Shown: positions 44,948-58,035 of the stretch, piece by piece | How the letters are laid out: each line of letters begins with the position of its first letter | Numbering within the stretch: position 1 is the first letter of the stretch | From: Chimonanthus salicifolius | Taxonomy: Eukaryota > Streptophyta > Magnoliopsida > Laurales > Calycanthaceae | Direction of reading: 5' to 3' | DNA length: 64,000 nt | NCBI GenBank assembly: GCA_013350335.1 | Contig: CM023536.1 | Location: 46,446,314 to 46,510,313 of the forward strand | Position numbers and translations under genes: made by a program | The notes under the pieces: model-generated | What the model was told of the DNA's origin: nothing | Databases searched by the model: none | The model's input: only the letters and a program-made list of their open reading frames with translations

Positions 44948-47900
44948 TTACCTGTCATTCAAATACTGACTATTGAGAATAAGTGGATAGAGATCTTGAT
45001 CGGATGTAGAGGAGCCAGTCAATGGCGGATGGGACGATGAACTCAGAATCTCACTCGGGCATGGGCTCTGGCTTTGGAGCTGTTGACCATGGGCACTGGA
45101 GGTTTTAAGCTTCAAATGATCATTGGAGAAACTTGTTTTTGAAATGGCATCCTGATTTAAAGCACCACCTCCAAGCACGCTCACCACAGTAGACATAATA
45201 GGCCTAAGTGCAGGCGATGAATTGGTGCACATAAGAGCCACATTAATCATGGCCATTGCTTCATCCTCACTGAAATCAGATCCCAATTTTGGATCAACTA
45301 GCTCCATGAGATTTCCTCTCTCTTGTAGAACATATGCCTGCAATATCCGAAGGAACACAAAACTGTTGAATCAGTTTCTAACACTGAAATTCAATCAGTT
45401 GTAAGCCTGTAAGTTGATTCCACCCTTTATACGCAGATGTAATGAAACAAACAACGGCAGCAACTCTAACACACAAAAAAGTCGAGAATTTAATTACCCA
45501 ATCCACCAGATGAATGTGATCCCCCTTTGGCCTGAAAGTTGCAATGCTCTTCCCACTCACAATTTCCAAAGCAACAACTCCAAAGCTGTAAACGTCTGCC
45601 TTGTCAGTCAAGTAACCATGCATTGCATATTCCGGTGCCATATATCCTCTGCCAAATTAGGATAATATTGAGTTACACTTCTGTCTTACTGACATTACAG
45701 CTGAAAACCAATAAAGATATGCATCTTACACATTATATTTATCATTTAATGATGTCAAAAATACACAATTGGGCATATTCCTTGGAGAAAATTATCCTAA
45801 CTTTTGTGTTACAGAAACTGGATGGAATTAGGATTCCGTGATGATAGTGATCTGTTTTAATTTTTTTGACATATCAACAAACATGAAACAGTTTTTAGGC
45901 TTCTTATGTGATATAGCAGGAAGAAGTGAGGGCCATCAAGAATCAAACGATATTGATGACACAACCAAAATGGCTGGTGTTAAACAGTCACACATGTAAA
46001 CCATAAACAAGTAAGGAGTGTAAACCATTTCTCCATCACCATGAGCCTTCTTTTTTGTGATTTTTAAAGACAGCAAGCAAATGAGACGTCTTCTAGCATA
46101 TTTCCTACCCAAGTGGAGATGGACAATGACATAGAGATGCTTCACCTTCTTCCAAATAAGTAGAAAAGAAAGGTAAATATCTTCATTGACTATGGTTATG
46201 CAAGTCAAAAATCAAGGAAAACACCAAACTTGCAACAGTTTAGTCAATTCCCTTTGTGTATCAACAAGTATCACCAGCGTCAAGGGGATATACCAAACAG
46301 CTTTTTAGCTGTTTCAAAACAATGAAGTCTTAGACACTTGAAACAGATTTTAAGCATTCTCCTATGGAGTGAAGCTTTTCAGCATTTTTAGATATCACCA
46401 CCTTATCAGAGAATCTATTCTGTACTCTTTCCTCTGATACTAGGAAATAGATATACTGATATTAGCCAAAATAGCTCTTAACATGTTCATAAGTGTGCCA
46501 TGAACTGATCTGGGTCAGTCTCAATAAGTAAATACATAATGGCAACAAACAACAAACAAATGGTTTATCCCTTCACTGCCTTCATGCATATGACCCATGA
46601 GTTCAAGAATTCAAATTAGACCGACACTTGCTAAAATGAGGGGAAGGTAAATATATGTGTAAGGATTCTCCCCCGGCTGTAGGTTGGTTAGTTTGGAAGG
46701 AAAGAAATAATAGAATCTTTTAAGGCAAAGAGAGTGTAGTTGAATACATCTTTGAGCTATGCAAAGCTAGAGCTATCTCTTGAGGTTTTTTCTTTCCCCT
46801 TAAGGTATAAGGAGTAAGGCATTTTGTATAGACTTAAGTTGCATGGGTACGGGTGCAAGCATCGGTGCCCGACACGGTTTGAAGGTGTTGGGCCTGGCAA
46901 AACAAAAAAATAGGGCTCTAAGGACATGGAACCATATTTAAATAATTTAATTTAAATTTATTTAAATGAAAATAATGTGCAAAACTAACATTAGTAGAAA
47001 ATAATATAACTGGCTTTACTTTAAACAATCAAGTGTCAAACATATTGATATTTTAATTAGGTTTCAAGAGGAGAAAGGTATGACAGTATTTTAGTTAAAT
47101 TAGATAATAATGTTAAAAAATACTAGAAGAGTCCATGAAGAATGGGTGAAAGTGTTTGACACAAATGCGAGTGTCTAACAAGGTGCGAGTGTCCAACATG
47201 CATGTGTCACACATCTTGAAAATTATGTGCAACATAGGTTAAAGTATAGCTTGTTACTTTACAACTAAATTCCCATTACAGTTGGATTGCACCAAGGAAC
47301 TACTTAAGACCCTGTTTATTTGCTTTGGTTATGAACAACGTGTGACGTAGTGGAAGTGGTGCGGGTTTAGCAGGGAATGGTCAAACCTGACAAACTCGAG
47401 CACAGTCAAAGGAATCTAATGGATGAGTTCCACACTTAAGGTATTGGACTATAGTCAATGCTGAAATGGGATAGAATGGGTCAGTCACTAAGAAGAAAGG
47501 GAGAAATTGGTGTAAGTGGGTAAATATGTATAAAGTGAGGGGTAATGATGCAATATGAAAGGTTGTATCTAATGCACTAAAGTGATGGAAAGTTGGGAAA
47601 AGGATTCTCGTGAACAAGAATTTGGGTTTTGAAGGTGGCTTAAAGGCTAAAACAGGAATAGGGGTAGATGGGACGTTGGTGATGGAAGAAGGGCCAAGGA
47701 TTTGGTATAACTGGATAAGCTGGTGAAGAAAGCACAAATGGAGGATTTAGGGCAGTGTTTGGAATGAAACTAGTATTGAAAGGCGGTAGGCAGGGAAGTT
47801 CTGGACAGAACTTACAGGAGTGGTAGATGTATGGCTGGGCACAAGAGGTCGACTTCAAGCTAAGGAGCAGGGTACACCTGGGATACTACCCAGGTTTTGG

Positions 47901-50900
47901 GGTCAGTCACAAGGACGATATGGACCACCGGCAAAGACAATGGAGGCTGGACCTCGGCCAGCAATCGGTGAGAAGGTCTGCAACTAAGGCAGAAAGAAAG
48001 AGAGACAGATAGATAAAAATAATTTCTGAAATTTTTGTTTCTGATTAATTCGATTATGGGTGGTGTTCTCCACTTATTACATCTTATATTTATAAAAGTA
48101 AAAAATAAACCTAATGCTACTATTACATGGACTCAATACCGTCACTTCCATGGAACACCGACAATGGACTCCAAACTACACTAGGACTGGGACTCTAGCT
48201 GGTTTCACAATCAAGATACCTACTTCAGCTGGGTTTAGGACTGTAGTATCCAAGTTCAGCCGGGTATTGATCAAAACCGACACTTATCAAAATAAAACTG
48301 TTAATAGAAAATAAAATAGGTGAAAGTGAGGTCTACACATCAGACATGTGTCCTACATCAGTCTCCCGGTCTTGAAAAAAACTCGTCCTTGAGTTGAAAT
48401 CGTCAAAACAACAGCATCAGTCGCAAGGCACCAAACATAGATGGAGACCAAGTCCGAAGAGGCGAACGGAGATGGTGCAAAATTGCAGGACTGCCAATGC
48501 ACCAATGACAAGACATATCCGTCTTGTGGACGAATAAATCAGGAAACTCACATGGGTGCAAACTAAGGGCAAATCAATCCATCTGCAAAGGGATCTACAA
48601 AGTTCACCTGAGGGATGGCATATTACTGAGGGTCTGTGGGATGAAACACCAAAGAGAGGTCATGAGGCGGAGAATATAATGCACGAATAACCATAGATGA
48701 ATTCTTGGTATACCATCGAGCTCATGTTTGAGTATTGGAGAGGGTTGGATAATTGGCGGTGGTGGAGGTGGTGGCATCAACACAACTGGCTCGTTCTCCA
48801 ACACGGGCACCGTCAGTGGGGTCATGACTTAGAGGAGCATTCGTGAACTCCGATGGTGACTCCGTAGGAGTTGGTATAGATCTCAAGTAAGTGGACACGC
48901 ATTCCAAGGAAACTGGCACACATTCTAAGGAAACGGGAATGCATATTGGTGAAATCGGCTCAATGTCAGCAGTTGTAGAAGCATTGATTATCTCAAGTCA
49001 TTCTAACTGACGCTTCGCTCTTATGGCCTATCCGTACCGCATCTCTCAAAGTGAAGATATCGTGGAACACAATGCGGTCTTATATCTCAGTACGGAGTCC
49101 TCTGATGAATCTGGAGACCTGTTGAGACTCAGCCTCAGTGTGTCTCGTGGAAAGGTAGGAGAATTCAGCAATATAATCTCGAATGGTATCAAAGAACGGT
49201 TTAATAGATGAGCGATATTAGCTATGAGTTCGACTAACCCATCTAGGATTATTCGGGTTGGGCCAATCTCTTTGATAAACAAGTCGTTTTGAGTAGGGTC
49301 AACATGATAATAAATAATTTGTGTTAGGTGCAAGTTGGGTTGGGTCAACCATTTAATAAATGGGACAAAGGATGGGTGAACCCATTTAAGCTTGTTTGGA
49401 TACTCGGATTAGGTTAACCTGTATAAAAAAGATTTCGATTATATATGGGTTGGATCATCCTATTTATGAGCATTCAGGTTGGGCAAACCCACCTAATAAG
49501 TAGGTCAAGTTTGGTACAAGTTGGGTTGGTCAAGCTTCTAATAAATGGGCCCAGTTAGGTCAACTCATTTAATAAATAAGTCAAGACCCGTTGTATCAAC
49601 CCATTACATAAATGGGCTAATTGAGTCAACCCATTTACTCTTAGTCGGGTCAAGTAATCTATTTAATAAATGTGTTGGGTTGAGTTAACTCATTAAAGTT
49701 TAGTTGGGTCATGTCAACCAATTCAATAAATAAATTAAGTCGGGTGTTTATATGATCAAAGTATTTAAGATGAGAAAATGACGAAGCGGGTAGGATCGGG
49801 TGACGAGATGAGTTCGAATCAGGTTACAATTGGATGAGTGACGGGTAATTAGAAATTAAATGGGATTAATGTAATTAAATCAAGATGATTAAATGGGTAA
49901 ATGGGCAATGAAGGGCTTAAGGAAGATGGGTTATTAAACAATGGATTAAATAATGGGTAAAAGAAAGTGGGGATTAAGGACTTAAGGACGGTTTTGTCAA
50001 GGATTAAAGGGTTGGTATGGTTGAGTGGAGGAAATAATAAAAGATGAAAATGGTAAAAGGTTGGGAAGGTACTGGAATTGGCTAATGTATGGATGGGACA
50101 GTGGCTTTAAATGAAAGTTGGGTTTTAATGGGAGCAAGGTCTGGGATTGGAGGGTTAAACGGTCAAGGAGACATGGGCAAATTTAGGAAAGACGGATGGG
50201 ACTAGAAAAGGGGACAACTTGAAAGGGTTGCTTGGGGTTTATGGGCAAATGACTCTGAGAAGAGAGGATGGAAGGATGTGTTTTGGGCGTGAAGGTGTGT
50301 TTGGCTACAGGCAGAGGCGAGATTAAGAGGGAAGGAAAGGGATGGTTTCTGGGTTTATGGAGATGAGATGGAAAGGGGCAGTACTTGCATTGTGGCGATG
50401 GCTTGGGGAAAACCCAAATTGGAATGGGCAAGCAGATGCAGCTGAGGAAGACAGATAGGGAGACTGTATGTATGGCTTCAGTACTGCAAGAGGAGAGCTC
50501 GGCCTGAGTTCAATCTCAGGCAGAGAGCACGATTGAGACTCCAAAGGGGCTGACTAACGCCGTCGACAGCAAGAACCCTCAGAGGGAAAGAACACCAGTT
50601 GATCGTTGTCGACGGGTAAGATATCTCTAATCCATGAGAGAGAAGAAGAGGAGAAAATATGGGGAAAACCCCAAATGAATTTCTGAATATTATTCCATTG
50701 ATAATCTATGTATATTTAAAACCTGATTCAGGTTTATATAAACAATCAATCCTAAACGAAAATGGAAACTAAAATAAAAAGGAAAATAAACAAGATAAAA
50801 AAGAAAAAAAAAACTCTTAATAATCGGTTGGGTTTCTCAACGAATCCATCGGTGTGGTTGGCAATATTGGCAACGGCACTGCAACTGGGAAAAGGAAAGT

Positions 50901-53900
50901 TCCCTTTCCTTCAATCACACGTGCAGGGTGGACTCACGTGCTACATCAGAAAATCTCGCTTTCCTAGGACAATCAAATTTTCTTGGAAAAATCTAACAAA
51001 CAAAAATACCCTTTTAAGGATTTTGTCCTAAACCTTTAGTCAATTTTAGGTTTTCCTTAATGACTATTTTCAAGCGATCATCTTTCCTCTACCTATATAG
51101 TAACGATCCTTCGCAAACCAGTTTGCACCAAAATTTGGTGCAAACAGCTAGTAGTCCTACTTGAGCCCACAAGGATGGGTTAATTCGAAAGGTCTTGGCT
51201 TGTGTATAATGCCTAAAAAAATTTCATCTTCATTGGAAAAAACAAGCCATGTTTTTAAAGCCTTGGTGCAATTTATGGAAGGTAGGTGGATGTATTGATC
51301 CATTTGATCCAATATGAGCTCCACCATACAAAGTTCACGCAAACTAGTTTGCAAGTGAACATATATATATATATATATATATATATGAAACAATGATCCC
51401 CTAAGAACAATTCTCATGAGAACTTTGTTTGTGGGGCCCACACTAGACTTAATAGATCCAATTCCCCCCACACTTACCTGCCCCATGAATTGCACATGAA
51501 CCCAACTTGATACTTATTTGACTTTCAAAGCCAACACATCTAACCCAACGAATTTCTACCATTAGATAAATGCAAAAATTTGAAGACTTTAAGAAACATG
51601 GTTTATTTAATTCAAGAAAGATGAAATTTTATATGCATCATATACAAGCCAAGGACTTTCAAACCTACTCATCCATGTGGACCTAGGTAGTGTTCTTTCC
51701 CCATTCTCACAAAAGTCTCATGAGAACTAGTTTTTAGGAGTCCTTGTTAATATATACATGTTGAAATTTGTGTACAGGTGACAGTTGAAACCCCATCTCA
51801 CACTTTCCACATCAGTCTAGATCTTGTGAAAAATATAACTTGGGAGATTTTATTACCATTAAAAAGCATAATAAAGTTTAAGCTAGAGGCTAAAAGATAA
51901 ATTCCAAGATACTTACCATAAATGCTGGAAACAGGAAACAAGACAGGGTGACTCACATTGTTCCAGCAATTCGAGTGCTAATATGGGTGTTCTCCTCTTC
52001 ATCAAGCTTTGCCAAACCAAAGTCAGATATCTTGGGATTAAGATCCCGATCAAGCAATACATTGGTGGCTTTAATGTCTCTATGCACAACTTTCAATGTT
52101 GATTCTTCATGGAGATAAGCAAGACCTCTGGCTATCCCAACACAAATCTTGTGCCTAGTTGGCCAATTAAGAAATAACTGGCATTCTTCTGCACCTAAAC
52201 CAAAAGAACAAAAATATCCACAATACCTTTTGTTTTATCCAAGAAACGTGCTAATTGTGAATGTAAAATAAAATGCAGTGATCTTACCAAACAGTGCACG
52301 GGCAAGGTTATTATTTTCCATGTACTCATAAACTAGCAACAATTGTTTTGCTTCAACACAACATCCATAAAGCTCCACAAGGTTTGGATGTGTTAGAGCA
52401 GAAATCAAGCCTATCTCATTCACAAATTCACGGTTTCCTTGTTTTGATTTGGAAGAAAGCTGCTTAACTGCAATTATGGTTCCATCAGACAATTGACCCT
52501 GCATGGGATAAATATTTTGAAGCTTCAGTCATAATCGACAGTTGAATACAACTAAGTAAAGCAGATTAACAGAACAGGATACCTTGTAAACAGATCCAAA
52601 ACCACCTTCTCCAATCTTGTTTGAAATGTTAAAGTTATTAGTGGCAGCTTTAATCTGTCTAAAGGTAAAGGAACCAGTTCGCAAGTCCAAGCCTCTAAGT
52701 TCTGTCCAAGATGAAATATACATATAGTAATAAAAGGTAACAAGAGGTTCATGATGCATTTTCCATCTTAACATGTAGACAAACTGCAACCTAGAAGGTT
52801 AAGCGCCAAAAACAAACTGTGCAAAGCACATGAGGTATAAGAACTGCAAATGCAATCTCCAGTCCATCCTTCACATTCTGAGGCAAATATAGAAAAGACT
52901 TCTAAAGCGAAGTTTGGGGTGTCAAGGGCATAGGTCAATATGTTGTAGGGAACAGTTCTTTTCAGAAATGGGCCCTTTATGAGGCCCACTAGGGAGTCAT
53001 TGAAAATACAGGACAGGTGAGAGTAAGGTCCACCATGGCACTTAAAAATTTCCAATTTTAGTATGAGATGAGACAGTAGCAGGATCCAAACAGCTTCCCA
53101 TCTTAGTTGAAATAGTGTGTGCAGACCTCTATTCGTGAATTAAATAGCTCAATCCAAACTTCCAACCATTAATAGGCACTAACACATGCTTCACTACAAT
53201 CAGAATAATGTTTAGAGACTGGTCTAGGTGGTGGGAAGCTAGTAATTGAGGGAGATTCGACAAATACTATAAAATGGGGAAAAGGTATGAAGCCACACCC
53301 CTGGAGATTGATTATTACAGTTAGAGAGATCAGGGCACTAGTTAGGGGCCTTGAGGTTTCCTTTGTTCACATCAGGCGTGCAACAAATAGGGTAGTGGAC
53401 TACTTTGTCAAAAACGGTGTAGAGAGACCTCTTCCATATGTTTTGATCCCCAAAGCAAAGCCATTCATTTTAATAGTATTTAAATTTGAAGAAAAGGGTG
53501 CTCAGGATTGTACATGAAGAACCTCCTTGTTCTCTAGGAGCTGTTATTATTTTGTGCTTGTTCTCTTGGAGCAGTCTTTGCTTTTGTTTTTTTCTTTTTG
53601 TCGCTTGTTTTCCTTTTTGGTCTATACATTTTAGATCTTTCTCCTATACTACTCATTTTCTTTAATAATATTTCTTCTTTGTTACCACTAAAAAAAAAAA
53701 AAAATGTTTAGCGACTGGTCCATCACTTGCACCTCATGTGAACCAAGATGCCCAGACACTAGCATATGCTCAATTTATCATGTTGGACATCTCTACCTGT
53801 GCCAAATACTGGATATTTGCAGGATACCTTATAAAATATGATTCAATGATTTTATTGTTCCTTTTTCACGAGACCTATGAAAAAGGGATAGACACCTATC

Positions 53901-54752
53901 CTACATTAATGCAACGACTAAAATGTTTCAACTAATATATATATATGAAACTAATGCAAGCATATATTTTAAACAAGATACCTGTATCCATATCTATATC
54001 TTGGACTTCAGAAATATTGAGTGTTGTATTCTGGTTCCCAGATCTATTCTGTACCCACATGTGTTTTTGCATCATATGACAAAAATAACTCATTTTTTTT
54101 ATGACCAAGGGGTGTCCAGGTCTCTTAGAGAACCAACTAATCTTCGGGACATGTGCAAGCTCCCTACCCATACACACCGAGTAACTATACAAAACAACTC
54201 AAAATTTTATGGGCTTGAAACATATTTTTCACAAGTGATCAGTCCAAGAGTGATTGTCACCACAGTCAAAGTTTGGCTGGAGCCAAATCATAGGGAAAGT
54301 TTTAATTCACAAGCAATGAAGTCAACTGGGTAGATTTAAAAAAATAAACACGTGAAACAGCTATCAACTGGTTACTTGGGGCCATTTTTATTAATTACTT
54401 CTAAAAGTGTTAATGGATAGAATAATAGAGTTTCATAAAACAGCGAGGCATGAGCAAAGGTGGAGCATGCAAGAGCCAACAGCCTGCTTATAAAAACCAC
54501 AACCCAGAACAAGACAATTATGCTTTGTTTGACTTTTTCAGTTGGCTCACAACTTTTTATTTACATATAGGATATATAACAGTTGATTCTTTTCACCTGG
54601 GTCCATACTGGTTTTGCCGCCCAGGCATCCTTTCCTCCAAAGGATACCGAAAACCAAGATAACAAAAGATAATGCTGAAACGACAATTCCAACCACTCCA
54701 GCAGTAGGTATCTTTTTCCTATCTGAGATTATAGCAACTGGAGGTATAAAAT
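44948..54752 (-). CDS. LRR receptor-like serine/threonine kinase (LRR-VIII-2 type), transmembrane and kinase part; 5' exons outside
   Basis: Six exons on the minus strand: 54597-54752, 52583-52701, 52288-52498, 51957-52194, 45498-45648 and 44948-45337 (TAA stop at 44948-44950). Splice phases agree at every junction. The first visible exon encodes a transmembrane helix ([20 protein letters not shown]). The kinase follows: [14 protein letters not shown]-loop [15 protein letters not shown] lysine, [43 protein letters not shown], and the conserved Arg of ALRPIMS. All catalytic residues are present, so it is an RD kinase. The [18 protein letters not shown] segment is typical of the At1g53430-like group. 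Such receptors signal at the plasma membrane; the ligand is unknown. The LRR and malectin exons are not seen and must lie past the elements filling 54.8-64 kb. The intron between the fourth and fifth visible exons is 6.3 kb. Confidence 0.88.
46679..46783 (+). pseudogene. LINE relic in the kinase gene intron
   Basis: Translation reads [14 protein letters not shown], a stop, then [19 protein letters not shown], the end of the zf-RVT region of plant LINE ORF2. Only about 100 bases are readable. It lies in antisense orientation to the kinase gene. Confidence 0.6.
47870..48400 (-). mobile_element. gypsy-type element: 3' end with polypurine tract and LTR
   Basis: On the minus strand an open segment with [10 protein letters not shown] runs to the purine tract CAAGACCGGGAGAC (48361-48374), and an LTR-like TGATGTAGGACACATG begins at 48360. 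The LTR's far border is uncertain (about 47820-47870). It lies in the 6.3-kb intron of the kinase gene. Confidence 0.55.
48960..49205 (-). pseudogene. gypsy-type gag fragment
   Basis: The minus strand reads [35 protein letters not shown], a stop, then [14 protein letters not shown] and AKRQLE, the retrotransposon gag domain of Ty3/gypsy elements. No protease, RT or integrase follows before the 3' end at 48400, so the element lost its pol. Confidence 0.65.
49210..49760. repeat. degenerate GGGTTGGGTCAACCCATTTA array, inverted relative to 19050-19960
   Basis: Units such as tgggttgggtcaacca, tttaataaatggg and gttgagttaactcat recur over 550 bases in the large intron of the kinase gene. Same class as the array at 19050. 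Confidence 0.65.
49761..51120 (-). mobile_element. probable LTR and flanking remnant, borders unclear
   Basis: On the minus strand 50600-50760 reads like an LTR R-U5 region (gtttatataaacctgaatc, taatattcagaaattcattt, ttctcctcttcttctctctc). No partner LTR or coding domain could be paired with it. Open frames at 50183-50544 are proline-rich, low-complexity and unsupported. Confidence 0.35.
51361..51386. repeat. AT microsatellite
   Basis: Thirteen AT units, directly before a MITE. Confidence 0.9.
51390..51749. mobile_element. MITE (about 360 bp) in the kinase gene intron
   Basis: Inverted ends: caatgatcccctaag...ttctcatgagaac on the left, and gtctcatgagaac...ctaggagtccttg-like on the right. 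It lies about 200 bases downstream of the exon that ends at 51957, read in gene orientation. No coding content. Confidence 0.65.
53225..53702 (+). mobile_element. 5'-truncated LINE with target duplication, in a kinase gene intron
   Basis: An 18-base direct repeat, aatgtttagngactggtc, flanks it (53207-53224 and 53703-53720, one mismatch), and it ends in a 15-base poly-A. The frame 53287-53517 shows [20 protein letters not shown] and [13 protein letters not shown], the RNase H-like tail of plant LINE ORF2. Antisense to the host gene. Confidence 0.85.
54093..54215 (-). mobile_element. tRNA-derived SINE, minus strand, in a kinase gene intron
   Basis: Poly-T, ctcttagagaaccaactaatc, gggacatgtgcaagctcccta and cacaccgagtaact match the copies at 40006 and 35478. 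Confidence 0.6.
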
Positions 54753-54805
54753 CTGCATAAGAGATAAAATCAAACATCACCATCAAATGGAAAGAACCAA
54801 GGTAG

Positions 54806-56201
54806 TTTTTTCTTTTTTTTGAGCGGTAACAGAACAAAATATATTAATATGAAAAAACTGTACATCAGCTGAGAGGTTCTAGGAGTACTAGACCAAAAGA
54901 GAAAAGGCAAAAGTACAAGCCGTGCAGAACGGAAAACATGAATGAAAGTCACAATCCATTACATGTGTAAAAAACCCCTATTTACTCATAGATCTAACAC
55001 TCCTGAAACCGACTTGCTAACTCCATTTTTGAGGAAGTCGGCCATGCCATTTGTAGTGCAACTGATTTGTGCATAGGATACCACGAGTCTTGCAGAAAGA
55101 TCCCTAATCTCCCTTGCTATGGTAATTAATTTCCAGGGGGGGTCGTTTTAGTCCCTTAGCCTATTTAATTGCATTTGCCGAATCCCCCTCAATTACAAGT
55201 GATCCATTCCCATGGAATGACAATAAAGTCAAAGGTCTCCTAATGTTGAGCAAGCAATTCCGCCTCATTTGAGTCCATAATCCCAACTGACTCTGTGAAC
55301 ACCAAAGTGGTAACCTCAGTATGATTCCCAAGGACGCCAACCTATCCTTGTCGGCCCTGGTTTTCCTCTTGCAGCTCCTCTACATTGAATTTCAAGACAT
55401 GCTGATTAGGGGGAATCCAAGGAATCAAAGGTTTCACCAACCTAGCAACCTCACTTCTACAACCTTCCCACAACATAAAAAAATCTCCCATTTTTAGCCC
55501 CTTGAATTCTTTACCAGATAAAAGCCACAAGCACAACCTCCATTTTTCCCTATGAAAAAAGTTCGCTAACCTTGATTGATTTTCCTTCAAAGATCTTAAA
55601 ATTTATTTCTTTCCATATGGTCAAAAGTACTACAGCTGGAACTGTGGTCCATGCGGCTTTCACTTTAGGTCCTAGTCTCATTAAAGACCATGAGCCCGAA
55701 GTTCCAACACAAGTTCTATCTGATACCCATGGGATATCAAAGAGATTCGCAAAAGATAGCCACACATTCCTAGCAGTAGGACAATTGACAAAGAAGATGG
55801 TCAACATCCTCTGGAAATCCACATAGGGAGCAACTAAAATTCTCTTCCGAACTCAGCAAACTCCTCCTTTTAAGATCAATTCTAGTAAGAATTTTCCATT
55901 TAGAGCACACCATTCAAAAGTCTGAACTCTAAGTGGAGCTAGACCTTTCCAAGCTAAGCTTGCAGTAGGGACCAAATTAAGTTGCCATTGGAGAAGAGTT
56001 CTACCATTGACTTAACTGAGTAGATATCAGATGATTCACCTGTCCAAATCAGTTCATCCTCATCTCATAAGGACAAAGGAAATTCCCCTAATTGAGCCAA
56101 CAATTCAACTCTGCTCTCGCCCTCAAAGGAACATAACTCTCGCCTAAAATTAAAGTGCCAGGTGGTTTGTTGGCCCTCAACTGAATAATAATCCTGTACT
56201 T
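54806..56201 (-). pseudogene. LINE ORF2 3' part (zf-RVT and RNase H-like), minus strand
   Basis: Starts with poly-T at 54806-54820, the poly-A tail of the minus strand, only 54 bases upstream of the kinase transmembrane exon. Readable parts: WKGLAPLRVQTFEW, CSLCGFPEDVDHLL (zinc-binding zf-RVT), NCPTARNVWLSFANLF, TIWKEINFKIFEGKS and a tail with LKFNVEELQEENQG. Frames change several times, so it is dead. It is cut at 56201 by a solo LTR whose duplication (GTACT) confirms insertion into it. Confidence 0.8.
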
Positions 56202-57726
56202 GTAACGCCCTGTCCTACCACGGACGCGATACCACATATACGAACTCACAAATCGCTCTAATGCTATCTCGTATACATATTTTTTGAAGCGGCCCAAGTG
56301 CAAAACATGACATACCAGATAATATAGAGATCCCAAAATAGCATCAGACATATAAAGCAATAACACATAATCACGTTATTACAGTTATCCATAAAACATG
56401 TAAAAGTAAGGTCTCAAACACAAAACAGGGAAATAACATAAGCTATCAGCTGCTGCTCCACACCCTAGGCCTGACCGTGGGGTCCACCCAACCCCTCATC
56501 CATAGGAGTGCCTGCAAGATAAGGGGTGAGATCAACATGCCCAGTGAAAGAAACACATATATCACATGCTATCAAACATACATTGCATATATATTAATAC
56601 AAACAAATCAATGTTTAGCATGTCTACAACTCTACATGCACGATCACACCCATGCGTATTCTATGCCTAGTAGATGGACCAACGTCTATCGTGCTCCTAA
56701 GCACATCCTTTGGTCGCCCTAGGAAAACTCTGGGGAAACTCTCCCAAGTGTCCAAACATCTCAGTCTAATCACTCCACTAGTGGTGACCACAATCACTCG
56801 TCCCTAACGGACCCATCTACGACCTCCACATCCTAGTGACAAGCCCTCAATGGTCCCACCCTCACGACTCCAACTATAGCTACGAGTCAAGCTCATGCAC
56901 GCAGTCTACTTGACAGTGCCCAAGCGGCCTTAGGCACATGCTCGTCTAGCTACCAAGAGACTCTCAATAACAACGCCCTCGCGTACTACAACCGTATCGC
57001 AGGTCGTAACACATACAACCCATCCTCGGTTCTTGAAGCCATGGTCTCTCTGTCAGCGCCTAAGCGGCCTCCAGGGCTTCCGCTCGTCTGACTACCAAGA
57101 GACTCTCATCAACCACACACTCGCATACTACAACACTACCGCGAGTCGTATCACTTGCAGTTCATCCTCGGCCCTCAAGGCCATGGTCTCTCTGTTAGCA
57201 TATAAGTGGCCTCAAGGGCTCCCACTCGTCTGACCCCCAAGAGTCTCTCATCATAACTCTCCCATGAGTCAGGCCGTCGAGGAGCCTAAATGGTCAACTC
57301 CAATTGCTGCCCATATGCCCATTAAACTGACCCCAGAGGTTCCTAGCCTCCCACCCCCACAAACCATAGCATCACCGCACGTCGAGCTCCCATGGAATTC
57401 CGTTGGTCATCATCAAAGTGAGCCGGTCGTCCTCACTTGCTTGACTCCCTACAGATTTCCAATGGTCATGTACTCTAGTACCACAAGGCATATCCACATA
57501 TGGTGATCACCTCCTCGTGCATCATATCACATCACAGGATGTCCCTCACCTACGTGGAAGAAGCGGTGAAGTGTCGGGGAAGGACCCCAGTCCAAGAGCG
57601 CTCCGCCAATGGACGAAACTGCGAAAACCAAGTGAGCATCAAACACTGCCGGAAGAATCTCAGGAAAAAGACAACAGAGCCCTGCACTCTTTGAAAGATC
57701 CTTGGTCAAACTTGAAACTTCAGGAC

Positions 57727-58035
57727 TGTAACGACCCGTCCTGCTAGCACAATATTGTCCGCTTTGAGCCTACACATGGACCCGCGCGGCTTTGTTTTTG
57801 GCAAGCCAACCCACTGTTGCTCCCAAAAGGCCTTGTCCGGGTATCAGAGTATACAGCGGCACAATATTGTCCTCTTTGGGCCCTCGGATAGAGCCTCGCT
57901 CCATACCCGACAACCCTCAAGGTTTTGTTCCTAGCACATGGCCCATACATGCCCATTCTACCCTAGGAGGCCTTGTGCTAGAAGGAGGAAGGATACTACT
58001 TATATACCGGGGAATTTACAATGCCACTAGCAATG
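57727..58035 (+). mobile_element. short LTR-like element nested in LTR D, truncated
   Basis: Begins TGTAACGACCCGTCC, then tagcacaatattgtcc, ggctttgtttttgg and gctcccaaaaggccttgt. The cggcacaatattgtcctcttt segment occurs again at 57856, so part of it is duplicated. It breaks off after aatgtgggac. Confidence 0.6.

Noticed and set aside
50183..50544. Overlapping 73- and 82-codon Pro/Ser-rich frames
   Set aside because: Two frames of the same C-rich strand with no motif; probably LTR-related low complexity.
53932..54333. Frames on both strands near 54 kb
   Set aside because: They run through a SINE and intron sequence of the receptor kinase gene and have no family match.
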